DNA from: Thermoleophilia bacterium
GTDB lineage: Bacteria > Actinomycetota > Thermoleophilia > RBG-16-64-13
Assembly (NCBI GenBank): GCA_026415615.1
Contig: JAOAGT010000001.1
Coordinates: 1 to 64,000, forward strand
Direction of reading: 5' to 3'
DNA length: 64,000 bases
Every line of letters starts with the position of its first letter. Position 1 is the stretch's first letter. A model generated the notes under the pieces. The model saw only the letters and a list, made by a program, of their open reading frames with translations, was not told the DNA's origin and did not search any database. Position numbers and translations under genes: made by a program. Positions 8,627 through 17,107 of the stretch are shown here, piece after piece.

Positions 8627-9646
8627 ATGGTGATGGAAGCTCGAGCAATTGGACTTCGCGGCAGCGGCAAGAGCACGCTCATCGCAGCTCTGGCCGAAGG
8701 TCGGGGGGATGGTCACGTGGCTACGGTGCAGGTAGGTGATCCCCGTGTGCGCACCCTTGCGGAAATCTTCCGCCCACGGAAGACTACGTTTGCCGAGTTC
8801 AAGGTGCAGGAAGTGCCCTGGCCCGCTGCCACCGCTCGCAAGAATGAAATGGAGAGATACCTTGACGCGGTTGCTGGAGGGCAGCTGTACCTGCACGTTG
8901 TCCGCGCATTCGTCAACCCGGCAACTGGAGAGCCTCCACATCCGCAGAAGGATCTAGAGGACCTTGATCGGGAGTTCTTGTTGTATGACCTGATTCGCGT
9001 GGAGCGAGCTCTGGAGAGAGCCAAGAAAGCTCCGCTGCCTGACGCCGCCAAAAGGGCGCTTCTGCGCTGCCAGGAAGCCCTAGAGGGGGAAATTCCGTTG
9101 CGCGAGCTTGTTTTTGACGGGGCAGAGCTTTCTTACATTCGCGGGTATCAGTTCCTAACCATGGTCCCCCAGCTCATCGTGGTTAACACGGAGTCAGGAG
9201 AGCAATGGGACCCGCGCTCCCTTGAACCACTCGCGCGAGGACGCCAGATACTGGCCTTTCCGTTCTTGGAGGCGGTTGAGGTGTCGCGTCTTTCCTTAGA
9301 GGAGCAGCACGAATTTGCCGCCGAGTTTGGGCTACCTGGTCCTGCTTCAGAAGTGGTGGCCCGTGCTGTCTTTGACACAATGGGACTCATCTGTTTCTTC
9401 ACTGTTGGGGGAGACGAGGTGCGGGCCTGGGCCATCCGGAAAGGAGAAACTGCCAGGGAGGCGGCTGGCGCTGTGCACTCTGACATGCAGCGGGGTTTCA
9501 TCCGGGCCGAGGTAGTAGCCTTCGCGGATTTTATGAACCACGGCGCAAGTATGAAATCATGCCGAGAAGCAGGCGTTGTGCGGATAGAGGGTAAGGACTA
9601 CGTGGTTGCAGACGGCGACATTATCACTTTCCGGTTTAACGTCTAG
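8627..9646 (+). CDS. Divergent YchF/DUF933-like P-loop NTPase with TGS-like C-terminus
   Basis: A 339-residue protein whose C-terminal third matches the DUF933/TGS-like end of YchF, the Obg-related ATPase that binds ribosomes: WAIRKGETAREAAGAVHSDM, then GFIRAEVVAFADF and a final DGDIITFRFNV. The P-loop is GLRGSGKST rather than the family's GLPNVGKST. The switch II DxAG motif, expected around residues 60-75, cannot be found, and the NxxE specificity motif appears only as VVNTES. Nucleotide hydrolysis or specificity may therefore differ from true YchF. It starts 12 nt after the protease gene. No operon partner explains its role. Confidence 0.7.
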   Translation: MVMEARAIGLRGSGKSTLIAALAEGRGDGHVATVQVGDPRVRTLAEIFRPRKTTFAEFKVQEVPWPAATARKNEMERYLDAVAGGQLYLHVVRAFVNPATGEPPHPQKDLEDLDREFLLYDLIRVERALERAKKAPLPDAAKRALLRCQEALEGEIPLRELVFDGAELSYIRGYQFLTMVPQLIVVNTESGEQWDPRSLEPLARGRQILAFPFLEAVEVSRLSLEEQHEFAAEFGLPGPASEVVARAVFDTMGLICFFTVGGDEVRAWAIRKGETAREAAGAVHSDMQRGFIRAEVVAFADFMNHGASMKSCREAGVVRIEGKDYVVADGDIITFRFNV

Positions 9647-9655
9647 GCTTACTTC

Positions 9656-10639
9656 CTAGCTATCTTCGTCGAACCCTCTTGCCAGGTGATAGGTGGCCTT
9701 GTCAAAGTACATGGCAAAACGGGCCTGGAGCTCCATCATGCGATAAGCATCCACGGGCCGCTCCCACACTCCTTGCGAGCGGGCATAGGTCCAGATGTGT
9801 TTTTTCAGGAGCATGACCGCCGAAAGCATTTCGTAGCTCTTGATGCCCTGCTTCTTGCGACGCGCTCCGAGGGCTCGGTAGAACGACCTAATCTCCTCCT
9901 CGGTGCTTTCGCCCTCTAACCACCTACCTAGAAGCTTGAGACCTTGGATACATTCTCCCAACAGCACTTCTGGATCAAGGCGCATGTAGCCTGTGGTGGT
10001 TCGGTTGGAACGGACGTCTGCCAACCACAGACGGGCAACGTAAGGAGCGCTTTCAGTGACGAAACCCACCAGTGTGTCCGAGAGCATCCGTTCTTGTGAG
10101 CCCTCCTCGAGCCTTTGAAAGGAATCCTGGATAGCCCACTCGTCGGCGTGGAGATCTGCGCAAATTCTGATGGCTTTCTCGTTTGAGGGGAAGGCGAGCG
10201 GTGGAAGCTCGTCGATGCGAAAGTAGCCCACGTCCTCGGCGTCATCGCCGGCTCTTTCTTCGCCGGCGATTTTCTCGACCTCGAAGGTAACCACCAAGAG
10301 GTCGCCATAGAAGCTGCTGCTCCACGAATCGGCGTCGATCAAGCGAGCAACTCGCCCGATTACTCCGGTTTCTTCTTCTAATTCTCGCAGCGCTGCCTGG
10401 GCGATAGTCTCTCCCAGCTCCGCAAACCCAATGGGGAGACACCACATACCTTGGCTGGGCGGATGCTTGCGCTTAACGAGCAAAACACGCCGGTCGCTGT
10501 CAAGCACCAAGGCGGCTGCTGCCGGTAGCGGATTTTGGTAAAAGACTCGGCCGCATGAAGAACAGACTTCCCTCGCTCTTCCGGCAACGGTCCGGATCTC
10601 TATGTTTCCGCCGCACTGTGAACAAAATCGAGCTTTCAG
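9656..10639 (-). CDS. Zinc-ribbon NUDIX hydrolase with C-terminal RsbRD_N-like helical domain; probable CTG start
   Basis: The reading frame stays open upstream of the first TTG/GTG codons and encodes a zinc ribbon (FCSQCGG...VCSSCGRVFYQNP), so the protein must begin near 10639. The only good start is CTG 10639, which overlaps the preceding stop (CTGA) and lies 8 nt after AAGGAG. That gives 327 residues. The NUDIX box is complete: GFAELGETIAQAALRELEEE, then TGVI. From about residue 170 to the end is a helical domain (RLWLADVRS..., FYRALGARRKKQGIKSYEML, LLKKHIWTY) resembling the RsbRD N-terminal family found on stress sensors. NudC-like NADH pyrophosphatases share the ribbon-NUDIX layout but not this tail. 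Substrate unknown. It is probably co-transcribed with the M23-like gene. Confidence 0.8.
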   Translation of the reverse strand: MKARFCSQCGGNIEIRTVAGRAREVCSSCGRVFYQNPLPAAAALVLDSDRRVLLVKRKHPPSQGMWCLPIGFAELGETIAQAALRELEEETGVIGRVARLIDADSWSSSFYGDLLVVTFEVEKIAGEERAGDDAEDVGYFRIDELPPLAFPSNEKAIRICADLHADEWAIQDSFQRLEEGSQERMLSDTLVGFVTESAPYVARLWLADVRSNRTTTGYMRLDPEVLLGECIQGLKLLGRWLEGESTEEEIRSFYRALGARRKKQGIKSYEMLSAVMLLKKHIWTYARSQGVWERPVDAYRMMELQARFAMYFDKATYHLARGFDEDS

Positions 10640-11454
10640 CGGATCGGCTCCTTCATGACTTGCAGGTGCACATGCGAGCCAGAGTCATGAGTGTATAGAG
10701 CAATCTGTTTGCCCAGCTGATCAGGGCACTCGCGCACTTTGCCGAGTACGGTCTGGCCAGCGGTCACCGGCTGACCGACCGAAACAACTGGATCGGAAAT
10801 AAGAATCAAGTTGACAGTAATTCCACTCGACTTTTCTGGGCGGATCTCTATCTGAATGTCCTGATACTTGCCATACAGGAGATACTCGGTTACTCGGGTG
10901 ACCACCCCGGTAATGGGAGAAAACACCGGGCTTCCTGCTGGCGCACCTATGAGCACCGAAGTGGTGGGCAAGTCTCCTTTACCCTCAAGAAGATAGTATT
11001 GGACGGCAGGCTGGGGTGCGAACAGGTTCCGGAAAAACTTCACCACCGGGTTCACGTTAGCTTGCTCTCCCAGAGGAGTAAGCGGGACAGCTCGCTCATC
11101 GCTCACGGGTTGGTAGGCGATGATGGTAGCGTCTTTTGCCGCCACCGGCAGCAGGAGATTACGTTCTCCAAGCCGAGCAAAGGCGGGATGATCCTGCGGG
11201 CCGGCCACCACTGGCGCAGCGGGAGATTGCGCTTGAGGAGCCGACACCGTTTGGGCGCTTGCCTGCTCGGGCCCCTTTGATGCGTTGACGCTCAGGACTA
11301 GCCCTACTATCACCAGACACAAGACTACAAAGCCGGCCAGCAAGGCAAGTCGGCGTCTCCGGTATACGGCTGCTTTGGGCCGTGGCTGCTTTGAGTAGGC
11401 ACTCTGGTCCTGCATTTTGCCTTTGTACGGCTTGTTCTGCATCATTGTCACCAT
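10636..11454 (-). CDS. Membrane-anchored M23/LytM-like protein, catalytically degenerate
   Basis: A 272-residue protein. After a basic cytoplasmic N-terminus, one membrane segment (LALLAGFVVLCLVIVGLVLS, about residues 36-56) is followed by an Ala/Pro-rich linker. The C-terminal 110 residues have the M23 beta-sandwich pattern (GAPAGSPVFSPITGVVTRV; GQPVTAGQTVLGKV) and the terminal HxH (SHVHLQV). The first zinc-ligand motif (HxxxD) that should follow the opening strands is absent, so peptidase activity is doubtful. It may act as an activator or cell-wall-binding protein. ATG 11454 follows an AAAGGTGG site. Its stop overlaps the probable CTG start of the NUDIX gene. Confidence 0.6.
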   Translation of the reverse strand: MVTMMQNKPYKGKMQDQSAYSKQPRPKAAVYRRRRLALLAGFVVLCLVIVGLVLSVNASKGPEQASAQTVSAPQAQSPAAPVVAGPQDHPAFARLGERNLLLPVAAKDATIIAYQPVSDERAVPLTPLGEQANVNPVVKFFRNLFAPQPAVQYYLLEGKGDLPTTSVLIGAPAGSPVFSPITGVVTRVTEYLLYGKYQDIQIEIRPEKSSGITVNLILISDPVVSVGQPVTAGQTVLGKVRECPDQLGKQIALYTHDSGSHVHLQVMKEPIR

Positions 11455-11693
11455 ACCACCTTTGCGGCAAACCGCACAGCGTCATGCCAAACGTTGCGCC
11501 AAGCGGCCCGACCTTGCGCCACGCCGCCCTTCTTTCGGTGGTTACGCGGCCCCGGGAAAAGATCCCCCGTTTGTTGACCAGACTGCTACTATCGCAATTA
11601 GGGCAGGCGGCTCACGTCTCGGGGTTGTCTGTGTCCAGCGGACGCGTTACCTGAGGTCGCTTGAGAGAGGCGCAAGGATAAAGGAGGACGCCG

Positions 11694-12899
11694 GTGCGCA
11701 TCACCATTCCCCGGTGGGTCCAACTGGTTCTGATCCCGGTGGCGGTTTTTCTTGCTCTTTACTTCGGCAAGGCTGCAAGTCACGCTGTCTTTGTGTTCTT
11801 GATGTCAGCCATAGTGGCGCTTCTTCTTAATCCTCTGGTTCTGGGCATGGGCAAGCTCAAGTGTCCTCGGTGGTTAGCCGTGCCGATTGTTTACGCAGCC
11901 TTCGTGGCTGCCGTAGTTGTGGCTTTTGTATTTTTGGGGCCACCGTTAATCCGCCAATTTCAGCGTCTTTTTGATGCGATCCCTGGATGGCTTGATTCTC
12001 TAAATGGTCTACTCGCAGATCTTGAGAATTGGCTGGCTGGCCACGGGATAGAGGTTAGCCTACAAATCAATACCCGCGACATCGTCAACTGGCTGCAGAG
12101 TCATGGGGCGGAGTCGCTAGGGACGCTAGTGAGCGTTGGGTGGAACGTGGTAGGAGCCTTGGTAAATCTCTTTCTTACTGTCGTGGTGAGCTTTTACATG
12201 CTTATTGATGGTAAGCGCATTTTCCGGTTCGTATGCCGGCTGGCTCCAGGCGAGCCCGAGGTGAAAGAGCGATATGTGCGGGGTCTGCAGAGCGCTTTTA
12301 GCCGGTTTGTGCGAGGCCAGGCCTTGCTGGGAGCTACGGTAGGTCTGGCCTGTGGCTTGGCGATTTGGATCCTAAGTTGGGACATGGTAAACGTGTGGCC
12401 GGAGGGAGGGCAGTACGCTCTCCTATTTGGGGTGTGGGCGGGAGTAACGGAGGTCATTCCTTACATCGGACCCTGGCTGGGAGCGGTTCCACCCGTAATC
12501 GCTGCGTTCTTTCATTCGCCATGGGCTGCTCTTATTGTCATCATTATCTACTTTGTCATCCAGCAGCTTGAAAGCCACATCCTTGCCCCAAACATTGTTG
12601 GTAGTTCCGTGGGTGTTCACCCCCTTGTGGTGATTTTCGCTTTGCTTGCGGGAGCTCAAATTGGCGGAATTCTGGGGATGATAGCTTCTTTGCCGCTTTT
12701 AGCCATGCTCAAACATACCGTGACCTTCTACGACTTTAAGATTTCCCGATCTCCTTGGGCGGGCGACGACGGAATCGTGCTTATCCCGGCTAGATCAGGG
12801 ACGCCTCCTCCGCGGCGAATACGGCTGGAGGAGGGCTGGAGCTCCAAGAGCCCAAACACCCAAGGCAATGAGGAGGGGGAAAAAGACGAGCCTAGTTAA
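11694..12899 (+). CDS. AI-2E family transporter (PerM-like membrane protein)
   Basis: A 401-residue polytopic protein with about eight membrane segments: two helices at the start, a soluble stretch (residues about 85-150), then the conserved block LFLTVVVSFYMLIDGKRIFR. Later come VTEVIPYIGPWLGAVPPVI and the SHILAPNIVG region, which mark the AI-2E/PF01594 family. Members export small molecules (autoinducer-2 in E. coli TqsA) or exchange ions for protons, and specificity cannot be read from sequence. GTG 11694 has an excellent AAGGAGG site 6 nt away. The C-terminal 50 residues are charged and cytoplasmic. Confidence 0.85.
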   Translation: MRITIPRWVQLVLIPVAVFLALYFGKAASHAVFVFLMSAIVALLLNPLVLGMGKLKCPRWLAVPIVYAAFVAAVVVAFVFLGPPLIRQFQRLFDAIPGWLDSLNGLLADLENWLAGHGIEVSLQINTRDIVNWLQSHGAESLGTLVSVGWNVVGALVNLFLTVVVSFYMLIDGKRIFRFVCRLAPGEPEVKERYVRGLQSAFSRFVRGQALLGATVGLACGLAIWILSWDMVNVWPEGGQYALLFGVWAGVTEVIPYIGPWLGAVPPVIAAFFHSPWAALIVIIIYFVIQQLESHILAPNIVGSSVGVHPLVVIFALLAGAQIGGILGMIASLPLLAMLKHTVTFYDFKISRSPWAGDDGIVLIPARSGTPPPRRIRLEEGWSSKSPNTQGNEEGEKDEPS

Positions 12900-12907
12900 T
12901 AGGGATA

Positions 12908-12961
12908 CACTGCCGACCTGGCAGCACAAGGCACTGCCGACCTGCTACCACAAGCTGGTAG
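12908..12961 (+). repeat. Imperfect direct repeat with two small hairpins
   Basis: A 23-nt sequence (CACTGCCGACCTG, four variable bases, CACAAG) occurs at 12908-12930 and 12932-12954. Each copy opens a small stem: CTGCC/GGCAG (12910-12924) and CTACCA/TGGTAG (12945-12961). The stems differ in sequence but keep pairing. The element lies in the 138-nt gap between the AI-2E gene and the phosphatidyltransferase and could be a terminator remnant or regulator site. Confidence 0.4.
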
Positions 12962-13037
12962 TGGTGAAGGCTTGCTGATATTGCTACAATCGCCTGCGGC
13001 AAGGGTCTGTGGACCCTTGAAGACATACTTGCTAGGA

Positions 13038-13652
13038 ATGGAAAACATCCGAGAGTTTTTTGGGACCCAACTGCGCAGGGCGCTGTTGCCTTTGGTGTCA
13101 GCCCTAGAGCGGCTGAAGGTGACCCCCAACCAGGTTACCATTGCCGGCACCATCCTCAATGTTGGCGCTGCTGTCCTGGTGGTGGCTGATCATCTTATTT
13201 ATGCGGGCATTGTATTTCTACTTGCCGGCTGCTTTGATATGCTCGATGGCGCTCTCGCGCGCCTGGCAAGAAAGGTGACCCCTTTTGGCGCTTTTCTTGA
13301 TTCAACGCTGGACCGAGTTTCCGAGGGCGTAGTCTTAGGTGCAATCGCCTATGTGCTGGCTAAGAATGGACACGCGGTCGACGCGGCCCTTGTGGTGCTT
13401 GCTCTCCTGGGTGGTTTTCTTGTCAGCTACACCCGTGCCCGCGCGGAGAGCTTGGGGGTAGAGTGCAAAGTAGGACTCATGAGCAGGCCGGAGCGGGTTG
13501 TCCTCATAGCGCTTGGGCTCTTCTTCAATGTGCTTTCCTATGTGGTTTACATCTTGCTGGCGCTCACCGTCTTTACGGTCGTACAGCGTGTGGTACACAC
13601 TTATCGGCAGTTAAACAAACACAAGAAACAGGGAGGATTCGTTGAGCGATAA
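13038..13652 (+). CDS. CDP-alcohol phosphatidyltransferase, probably phosphatidylinositol-phosphate synthase
   Basis: A 204-residue membrane enzyme. The CDP-alcohol motif D-x2-D-G-x2-A-R-x8-G-x3-D-x3-D is intact as [20 protein letters not shown] followed by LDSTLD. It transfers a phosphatidyl group from CDP-diacylglycerol to an alcohol. Because inositol-3-phosphate synthase overlaps its 3' end by 11 nt, the likely acceptor is inositol-3-phosphate, as in actinobacterial PgsA1. ATG 13038 is the preferred start, since it opens the conserved MENIREFFG...LRRAL region. Earlier in-frame TTG codons exist. PgsA-type phosphatidylglycerol-phosphate synthase is the alternative. Confidence 0.8.
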   Translation: MENIREFFGTQLRRALLPLVSALERLKVTPNQVTIAGTILNVGAAVLVVADHLIYAGIVFLLAGCFDMLDGALARLARKVTPFGAFLDSTLDRVSEGVVLGAIAYVLAKNGHAVDAALVVLALLGGFLVSYTRARAESLGVECKVGLMSRPERVVLIALGLFFNVLSYVVYILLALTVFTVVQRVVHTYRQLNKHKKQGGFVER

Positions 13653-14727
13653 AGTCCGGGTAGCGATCATAGGAGTCGGGAACTGCGCGTCTTCATTTGT
13701 GCAAGGCGTGCACTACTACCGCAACGCCAAGGCTGACGAGTTCGTCCCTGGCCTAATGCATGTGAATTTGGGGGGCTACCATGTCTCCGACATTGAATTC
13801 ACTTGCGCCTTTGACATCGACAAGACCAAGGTAGGCAAGGACCTCTCCGAAGCGATCTGGGCGGGACGCAACTGCACGATAAAGTTCTGCGATGTTCCCG
13901 AGCTGGGAGTAAAAGTCTATCGAGGCATGACTCATGATGGCCTGGGCTACTACCTGTCCCAGGTGATTGAGAAAGCTCCTGGACCCACCGATGATGTGGT
14001 TGGCATTCTCAAGGACACCAAGACGGACGTGGTGGTCAACTACTTGCCGGTGGGATCAGAAATGGCCACCAAGTGGTACGTGGAACAAGTGCTCGAGGCA
14101 GGCTGCGCTTTTGTTAACTGCATCCCTGTGTTCATCGCTCGCGAGAGATATTGGCAGCAGCGGTTCGAGGAGCGAGGGCTCCCGGTTATCGGTGACGACA
14201 TCAAGTCGCAAGTGGGAGCAACCATTGTTCACCGCGTGCTGACCAAGCTCATGCGCGATCGCGGCGTGAGGCTTGAGCGGACATCGCAGCTTAATGTGGG
14301 TGGCAACACTGACTTCTTGAACATGCTCGAGCGGTCACGCCTCGAGAGCAAGAAGATTTCCAAAACCAACGCAGTCACCTCTCAGCTAGACTACGATATC
14401 GGAAGCCGCAACATCCATATTGGGCCTTCGGATTACGTGGAATGGCTTGACGACCGAAAGTGGGCTTACATCCGACTCGAGGGTCGCACCTTTGGCGATG
14501 TTCCGCTAAACATCGAGCTTAAGCTTGAGGTGTGGGATTCGCCCAATTCGGCGGGGATCGTTATTGACGCGGTTCGCTGCGCCAAGCTGGCGCTTGATCG
14601 TGGAATTTCAGGGGCGCTTTATGATCCTTCTTCTTATTTCATGAAGTCGCCGCCGATCCAGTACAGCGACGAAGAGGCTCGCAAGCGTACCGAGGCCTTC
14701 ATCGCCGGCGTGCCGTACGAGGGTTGA
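13642..14727 (+). CDS. ino1: Inositol-3-phosphate synthase
   Basis: A 361-residue NAD-dependent isomerase converting glucose-6-phosphate to inositol-3-phosphate. The N-terminal Rossmann motif is [20 protein letters not shown]. The family's catalytic core is seen in [18 protein letters not shown] and [13 protein letters not shown]. The length fits the short prokaryotic (actinobacterial and archaeal) class. TTG 13642 has GGGAGG 5 nt upstream and overlaps the phosphatidyltransferase stop, so the two are translationally coupled. Together they provide headgroup synthesis for phosphatidylinositol, and the downstream glycosyltransferase may use the product. Confidence 0.93.
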   Translation: MSDKVRVAIIGVGNCASSFVQGVHYYRNAKADEFVPGLMHVNLGGYHVSDIEFTCAFDIDKTKVGKDLSEAIWAGRNCTIKFCDVPELGVKVYRGMTHDGLGYYLSQVIEKAPGPTDDVVGILKDTKTDVVVNYLPVGSEMATKWYVEQVLEAGCAFVNCIPVFIARERYWQQRFEERGLPVIGDDIKSQVGATIVHRVLTKLMRDRGVRLERTSQLNVGGNTDFLNMLERSRLESKKISKTNAVTSQLDYDIGSRNIHIGPSDYVEWLDDRKWAYIRLEGRTFGDVPLNIELKLEVWDSPNSAGIVIDAVRCAKLALDRGISGALYDPSSYFMKSPPIQYSDEEARKRTEAFIAGVPYEG

Positions 14728-14742
14728 CACCGAGTTGGTGAT

Positions 14743-14780
14743 GTCGGGGGCCCGGGCGCTAAGACCGCCCGGGCCCCGAC
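14743..14780 (+). terminator. GC-rich hairpin after ino1
   Basis: A 15-16 bp stem (14743-14758 with 14766-14780, one bulged G) closes a 7-nt loop immediately after ino1 and 30 nt before the next start. There is only a weak T-rich tail (TTGTTG), so it may be a leaky terminator or mRNA stabiliser that lowers expression of the glycosyltransferase-PHP gene. Confidence 0.6.
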
Positions 14781-14810
14781 TTGTTGAGGGCGGCTTTTGA
14801 AGGGGTGCCC

Positions 14811-17003
14811 GTGTCAGAAAGGTTGTTGATAGGGCTTGTCACGGCCTTCTCTTGGAGTGTGCCTAGCGCTGTAAACCAGCACGTGGCCGACCTGGCCTTA
14901 GAACTTCGGGCTCTAGGTCACTGCCCCGTGGTTGTAACCTCTTCTGACTTGCTGGGCGATGAAGAGCGAATGCGAGCACTCTTCCACCGCACTCGCGGAC
15001 AAGTAGGGGAGCTGCTGCACGCTTATCGAGACGGCGCCGAGCCTGATCCATTGCTACTTCCGTTACCTCGCTCTGGCCCGCTTTCTCCCGCAGACAAGAT
15101 ACCGGTGCTGCCATTGGGGCCAAGCCTTCCCGTCCGCTTAAGTGGGAGCGTGGTCAATCTCGGCCTCCCGGTGGATGTAACTTCGCGACTCGAGCGACTG
15201 ATCGTGGTGGCGGACTTTGACATTCTCCATGTCCACGAGCCGCTTGCTCCTTCTTTGAGTTTTACCGCGCTACGGGAAGCGCGCAGTCCTGTTGTAGGCA
15301 CCTTTCACCTGACTCCTGCGGCCTCAGCTGCGTATGACATTGGCCAAGCCATTCTTGAGCGCTTTTACTTGAGGCTGGATGCGCGAGTGGTCACGTTTCC
15401 GGGCGGGCGCGACTTCTTGGAGGAACTTTACCCGGGCTCTTATCGTGTGGTCTCGTGCGGAAGTAGGCTCGGACACAATCTGTGGGAACAAGAAACACTG
15501 CCCACCCAAGAAGAAGCCGATCGAATACTCGCAGGCCGGGGGAGGGAAGCCTTCGCCTTGTACGTGTATCGGGGGGACGGCAGGCGATCGTTTAGAGCTC
15601 TGTTGCGGGCGCTTGCTTCGGGCTTTCCTCCCGAGCTAGAGACTCTTGTAGTGGCTCTCCATAGACCTTCGGTTTCGCGCTGGGTCCCGCGAGCGGTTCC
15701 CAGGCGGCTCGCAAGCCGGGTCACGTTAATGGAGTTTGATGCTCCCTCTGAGTTGGAATCCCTCTATAGGTCGGCTGCTCTGGTCATCCTCCCCTACCTA
15801 GGAGGAGACTGGCTTTGCTCCACGGCCGCGGAAGCGGCAGTGTGCGGGTGCCCGATTGTAGGGCCCGATCTGCCCCCGGTTCGGGACTTCTTGGGTGCGC
15901 ACAACTGGGAATGTCTTGAGTCTCATGCTACGGCGGTCGGCACGGCGGTCGGCGGCGAAAACGGACGTGGCGGTAGGTCAATTGAAGGTAGCGAAGCCTA
16001 TTCTTGGGGAGCAACTTTTGCGCCTAGCGAGTCTGGGTCGCTTCGAGAGGCAGTGCGGTTGGTCTTTTCGACTCAGGCGGCGTGGAGTGGTGAGCGGGAA
16101 AAGGGATATGACGATGCACACCCTCGCTCTCGGTGGGCGTGGGCTGCCCCTCACTGCATGGGCACTGTGGCCCAACAGCTGGTAAGCCTTTACGAAGACA
16201 CGCTTAAGGCTACAAGAGGAGTTAAGGGGGCGCACGGGCGCACCCCCGTAGCTAGGCATTCGCTACATGTGCGCACGGTGGGGGAAGGAGGAGCTTTGCG
16301 GCGGGCGCGCCGCGCTTTTGCCGCGGCTGCCCGCCGCGACTGGATAACTGCCGATCTTCACATTCATACTGAGTTCTCGAAGGATTGTACGACTTCCGTA
16401 GAGGCTCTCATCGCCACTGCTCGCGAAATAGGGATCGGCGCGCTGGCTATAACCGATCACAACGAGATCCAAGGCGCCTTTGTTGCCCAAGAGATTGCCC
16501 AGGGCGATCCGTTTGTCATTATTGGAGAGGAGGTCAAGACTCTCGAGGGAGAGGTTATAGGCCTTTTCCTCAAGGAGCTCATACCTGGCGGACTGAGCTT
16601 TGATGAGACGCTTTCGTTGATCAAGGAACAGGGTGGGCTCGTATACGTTCCTCATCCCTTTGATGCGCTTCGTACTACTCCTTCTTACCGGACGCTGGTG
16701 GACAATCTGCATCGGATTGACGTCATCGAGGTTTACAACGCGAAAGTGGCGCTCTCGGCGTTTAACTTGAGCGCGGAGCGTTTTGCCGCCAAGTACAATC
16801 TGGTCGCCGGAGCGGGAAGCGACGCTCACATTCTCCAGGCTTTGGGCACCGCCATGCTCCGGATGCCACGCTTTCACGACCCCGAGAGTTTCATGGAAGC
16901 TTTGTGGGAAGCAGACGTCATTGCTAGGCGCAAGAACTTGCTATATCTCCAATCGCTCAAGCTGTTGCAGACCACCCTGGACCGGATATTGCCCGAAGAC
17001 TGA
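14811..17003 (+). CDS. GT4-like glycosyltransferase fused to a PHP-domain phosphoesterase
   Basis: A 730-residue two-enzyme fusion. Residues 1-390 have the two-Rossmann glycosyltransferase 4 layout: an N-terminal VNQHVADLALELRALGH helix, DILHVHEPLAPS, and a donor-site segment AAEAAVCGCPIV. The first Glu of the usual E-x7-E pair is replaced. Residues about 390-500 are a poorly conserved linker. From about 510 a PHP domain begins (ADLHIHTEFSKD) with further metal motifs TDHNEI, IGEEV, VPHPFDAL and GSDAHI. PHP enzymes hydrolyse phosphoesters with two or three metals. GTG 14811 has AAGGGG 6 nt upstream; a TTG at 14781 lies inside the preceding hairpin and is rejected. The context suggests phosphoinositide mannoside or other inositol lipid metabolism, which is inference. 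Confidence 0.75.
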   Translation: MSERLLIGLVTAFSWSVPSAVNQHVADLALELRALGHCPVVVTSSDLLGDEERMRALFHRTRGQVGELLHAYRDGAEPDPLLLPLPRSGPLSPADKIPVLPLGPSLPVRLSGSVVNLGLPVDVTSRLERLIVVADFDILHVHEPLAPSLSFTALREARSPVVGTFHLTPAASAAYDIGQAILERFYLRLDARVVTFPGGRDFLEELYPGSYRVVSCGSRLGHNLWEQETLPTQEEADRILAGRGREAFALYVYRGDGRRSFRALLRALASGFPPELETLVVALHRPSVSRWVPRAVPRRLASRVTLMEFDAPSELESLYRSAALVILPYLGGDWLCSTAAEAAVCGCPIVGPDLPPVRDFLGAHNWECLESHATAVGTAVGGENGRGGRSIEGSEAYSWGATFAPSESGSLREAVRLVFSTQAAWSGEREKGYDDAHPRSRWAWAAPHCMGTVAQQLVSLYEDTLKATRGVKGAHGRTPVARHSLHVRTVGEGGALRRARRAFAAAARRDWITADLHIHTEFSKDCTTSVEALIATAREIGIGALAITDHNEIQGAFVAQEIAQGDPFVIIGEEVKTLEGEVIGLFLKELIPGGLSFDETLSLIKEQGGLVYVPHPFDALRTTPSYRTLVDNLHRIDVIEVYNAKVALSAFNLSAERFAAKYNLVAGAGSDAHILQALGTAMLRMPRFHDPESFMEALWEADVIARRKNLLYLQSLKLLQTTLDRILPED

Positions 17004-17107
17004 GCAGGCTTTTTTCGGAGAACCCTTTTCTTCCGGGAAAGGATTTCTTCTTGCTCAAGCCAATATAGTGAATGTGGCTTTCGGAATCGGGCAGCTAGAG
17101 GGGAGTC

